Shown: in pieces, positions 62,097-64,000 of the stretch
Layout: each line of letters opens with the position of its first letter
How positions within the stretch are numbered: position 1 is the first letter of the stretch
Origin: Aulosira sp. FACHB-615
GTDB taxonomy: Bacteria > Cyanobacteriota > Cyanobacteriia > Cyanobacteriales > Nostocaceae
Length of the DNA: 64,000 bases
Assembly: GCF_014698045.1 (NCBI RefSeq)
Contig: NZ_JACJSE010000003.1
Coordinates: 310,001 to 374,000, forward strand
Direction of reading: 5' to 3'
Notes under the pieces: generated by a model
The model's input: the letters and a program-made list of their open reading frames with translations, nothing else
Database searches by the model: none
Told to the model about the DNA's origin: nothing
Translations under genes and position numbers: made by a program

Positions 62097-62915
62097 TCAA
62101 CCTCCAGCCCACACAAAACCCTGATTTTCAAATACATTTCTAGCTTCATTATTACTAGATAAAAACTGCTCAAATTCTTTAGCAGCATCAATATTTTTAC
62201 TACTTTTAATCACTGCAATGGGATAAACTATAGGAGAATGACTATTTTCAGGTGCAGTAGTTACCACTTTAACTTTTGAACTAGTTTTGGCATCGGAAAG
62301 ATAAACTAAACCAGCATTAACATTACCGGATTCTACATAATTTAAAGCTTGGCGTACATCTTTAGCGTAAACAACTTTACCTTTGAGTTTGTCAGCAATT
62401 TTTAACGAAGTCAAAACTTGTTGAGCATATTGTCCCGCAGGGACACTTTTTGGTTCACCCAAAGCAACTTTCTTAATTTGATTTGAAGTTAAATCTTTAA
62501 AATCTGATATATTTGTCGAGTTTTGTGGGGCAATTAATACTAGTTGATTTTTTAGTAAATCCTTCTTAGTACCATCAACTAACAAACCCTTTTTATCCAG
62601 TGCATCTATTTGTTTATTTGCGGCGGAGATAAAAACATCAACTTTTGCACCTTGTTCAATTTGCTGCTGTAAAGCACCCGATGAACCAAAGTTATAGGTT
62701 AGGTTCACGCTTGGTTTTGCCTGATTGTAAATTGGTTTGATGGCTTCAAGTGCATCTTTGAGACTAGCTGCGGCTGAAATAGTTAAAGTGGTGGTTTGGG
62801 CTGTTGGACTAGTAGTTGTGGCTGAGTTGGGTGTATTTGCTTGATTACAACCAATAACTAACAGGCAAGCGAAGAATAACCAACAACTAAAAGCTAAAAT
62901 GCGTTTAAAACTCAT
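62097..62915 (-). CDS. modA: Molybdate-binding lipoprotein ModA
   Basis: 272 residues. A lipoprotein signal ends LVIGC (Cys about 23), followed by a Thr/Ser-rich linker. The solute-binding domain has ISAAASLKDALEAI, TYNFGSSGALQQQIEQGAKVDVFIS and LGEPKSVPAGQYAQ, typical of ModA. It captures molybdate/tungstate and feeds the ModBC fusion. A 319-bp repeat-bearing spacer separates the two. Co-transcription is plausible. Confidence 0.92.
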   Translation of the reverse strand: MSFKRILAFSCWLFFACLLVIGCNQANTPNSATTTSPTAQTTTLTISAAASLKDALEAIKPIYNQAKPSVNLTYNFGSSGALQQQIEQGAKVDVFISAANKQIDALDKKGLLVDGTKKDLLKNQLVLIAPQNSTNISDFKDLTSNQIKKVALGEPKSVPAGQYAQQVLTSLKIADKLKGKVVYAKDVRQALNYVESGNVNAGLVYLSDAKTSSKVKVVTTAPENSHSPIVYPIAVIKSSKNIDAAKEFEQFLSSNNEARNVFENQGFVWAGG

Positions 62916-63557
62916 TGCCAGTTTTTAATTCATCTAATTACCAACCTAACACGAGAAAAGTTGGTAAGTAACAGTAAATTATTTAAATACACGAAAATCT
63001 GGAATTTCTGTAACGAAGAGTTCCAAATCTTAACCTATTACTCTGAATGATTACATCTGTTCAGATTCCCGACTTCTGGGATCTAGCGGCTCAAAACTTT
63101 ACTATAGCTAGGTTGCAAATAAAAAGCCCCCGGTGTTTACCAGGGGTATCTATCTCTATCAGCATCAACCTATTCCTACATAAAAGAGAATCGCACTTAT
63201 CAGGGTTTATTGCATCCGCATTCATGTAATAATTGCATATTTTGAATTGAATTTTTGCATAACAATATCAGGTATGGGCTGTAAAAGTTTTTCACACCTA
63301 CACCCTGACACCCTCAAACCCCTAAACCCTTGATTTTTCATCTCACTGCGTTATTCATTTTCAAGAAAAAGGCTTAACGTTTTGTTAAGCCTTAAAATGT
63401 CCTAGTGCTTAAGCAGACATCCGTGATTAATGTAGAAATATTAGCTTGACAGTTCATCTCTCTAAAGGAAGTCATTTTTACTTACAGAAAAAACTTGAGA
63501 AAAATTACACATCGCGTTAAGCTTCCTAAGCGTAACTGCACGCTGTGACATCAGGCG
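62916..63557. other. Intergenic region upstream of modA and the glucosylceramidase gene
   Basis: About 640 bp with no convincing ORF. A CCCCCGGTGTTTACCAGGGG hairpin at 63,127-63,146, with a T-run on the minus strand, resembles a minus-strand terminator. The modA promoter should be in 62,920-63,030; no ModE site was identified. Confidence 0.55.
63369..63393. terminator. Strong hairpin, probable terminator
   Basis: AAGGCTTAAC (63,369-63,378) and GTTAAGCCTT (63,384-63,393) form a perfect 10-bp stem with a 5-nt loop. A-run on the left and AAAATG on the right fit a terminator acting on the minus strand. No gene that it would obviously end is visible. Confidence 0.6.
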
Positions 63558-64000
63558 ATGACAAATCAAAACTCCCACGAAATTCCTTCTTGTACTTGGA
63601 ACCGTCCCATCGGGTTAGGTTGGGATAAACCTTATACCGTCCGCTATGCCAGTAATCTTGACGATGGCCCTTGGCATGGAATGCCTTTGGGTGGTTTTGG
63701 TGCAGGCTGCATTGGGCGTTCGTCGAGGGGAGATTTTAACCTGTGGCACATCGATGGCGGTGAACATATCTTTAAAAATGTGCCGTCTTGTCAATTCAGT
63801 GTGTTTGAGTCCAATGGCACAACTTCTCAAGTTTATGCTTTATCGACTCAATCACCGGAAGATGGTAGTCTCCAGACTTGGCAATGGTACCCAGCGAGTA
63901 GTGAGTCAACTTCCACCGGGACTTATCATGCTTTATACCCACGCAGTTGGTTTGTGTATGAAAATGTCTTTCAAGCAGAATTAACTTGTGAGCAGTTTTC
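63558..64000 (+). CDS. GBA2-type glucosylceramidase (5' part, cut by window edge)
   Basis: 147 residues from the ATG at 63,558 to the window edge. IGLGWDKPYTVRYASNLDDG and GMPLGGFGAGCIGRSSRGDFNLWHID are the N-terminal signature of the GH116/non-lysosomal glucosylceramidase family (DUF608-related). Family members hydrolyse beta-glucosyl or xylosyl linkages. The catalytic domain is outside the window, so the substrate cannot be inferred. No signal peptide is seen. Confidence 0.83.
   Translation, partial: MTNQNSHEIPSCTWNRPIGLGWDKPYTVRYASNLDDGPWHGMPLGGFGAGCIGRSSRGDFNLWHIDGGEHIFKNVPSCQFSVFESNGTTSQVYALSTQSPEDGSLQTWQWYPASSESTSTGTYHALYPRSWFVYENVFQAELTCEQF

Noticed and set aside
63047..63229. 60-residue plus-strand ORF upstream of the glucosylceramidase gene
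   Set aside because: It crosses a terminator-like hairpin and has no recognisable features.

Overview
The window is chromosomal DNA of a filamentous, heterocystous-type cyanobacterium close to Nostoc/Anabaena. The evidence is the dense GCGATCGC (HIP1) palindromes, heptanucleotide GGGAGTN repeats, and the run cobN - peptidoglycan-binding protein - furA - sigC, which I recall as the order around furA in Anabaena sp. PCC 7120. Proteins are assigned from motifs and recalled families; no database search was possible.

Region by region. 1-12.3 kb is core chromosome: a truncated GAF/histidine kinase, cobN, a peptidoglycan-binding protein convergent with furA, sigC, a small toxin-antitoxin pair, gpsA and lipA. 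12.3-16.8 kb is a small integrative element: a rolling-circle Rep-like protein, small unknown ORFs, two ATCGACG iteron clusters, a tyrosine recombinase, and matching 22-bp repeats near both edges. A tRNA-Pro(CGG) follows at 17.1 kb.

17,184-51,643 (34,460 bp) is an apparently complete type V-K CRISPR-associated transposon (CAST). It starts 7 bp after the tRNA and is bounded by a 25-bp perfect terminal inverted repeat. The CRISPR-side end carries TnsB-type repeats, a truncated repeat with a 17-nt guide, a five-repeat array, a tracrRNA region, cas12k and a divergent Arc-like regulator. The other end carries tniQ, tnsC and tnsB. The 17-nt guide matches the tRNA-Pro anticodon region exactly, next to a GGTA PAM, and the transposon begins 59 bp downstream. 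The molecular record of how the element got here is therefore readable in the sequence.

The cargo (20.7-48 kb) looks like a defence island. One part is a caspase-STAND-histidine kinase-receiver fusion divergent from a trypsin-co-occurring-domain protein. The larger part is a tightly coupled 13-gene minus-strand operon (42,446 to 24,470): two HsdS-like subunits, HsdM, a 1434-aa P-loop ATPase, a NurA-like/HerA pair, a Ser/Thr kinase with helical repeats and six proteins I do not recognise. A 1388-aa Cas4-like nuclease/SF1 helicase is transcribed divergently. There is no HsdR and no PglZ. This is my best candidate for an undescribed or little-described methylation-linked defence system.

52.3-58.4 kb is a lasso-peptide cluster: PqqD-like recognition protein, leader peptidase, asparagine-synthase-type cyclase, precursor, HPr-kinase-like protein and ABC exporter. 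It is followed by a convergent, internally duplicated PadR-type regulator with palindromic operators. 59-63 kb holds dispersed repeats and a molybdate transporter (a modB-modC fusion and modA). The window ends inside a GBA2-type glucosylceramidase gene.
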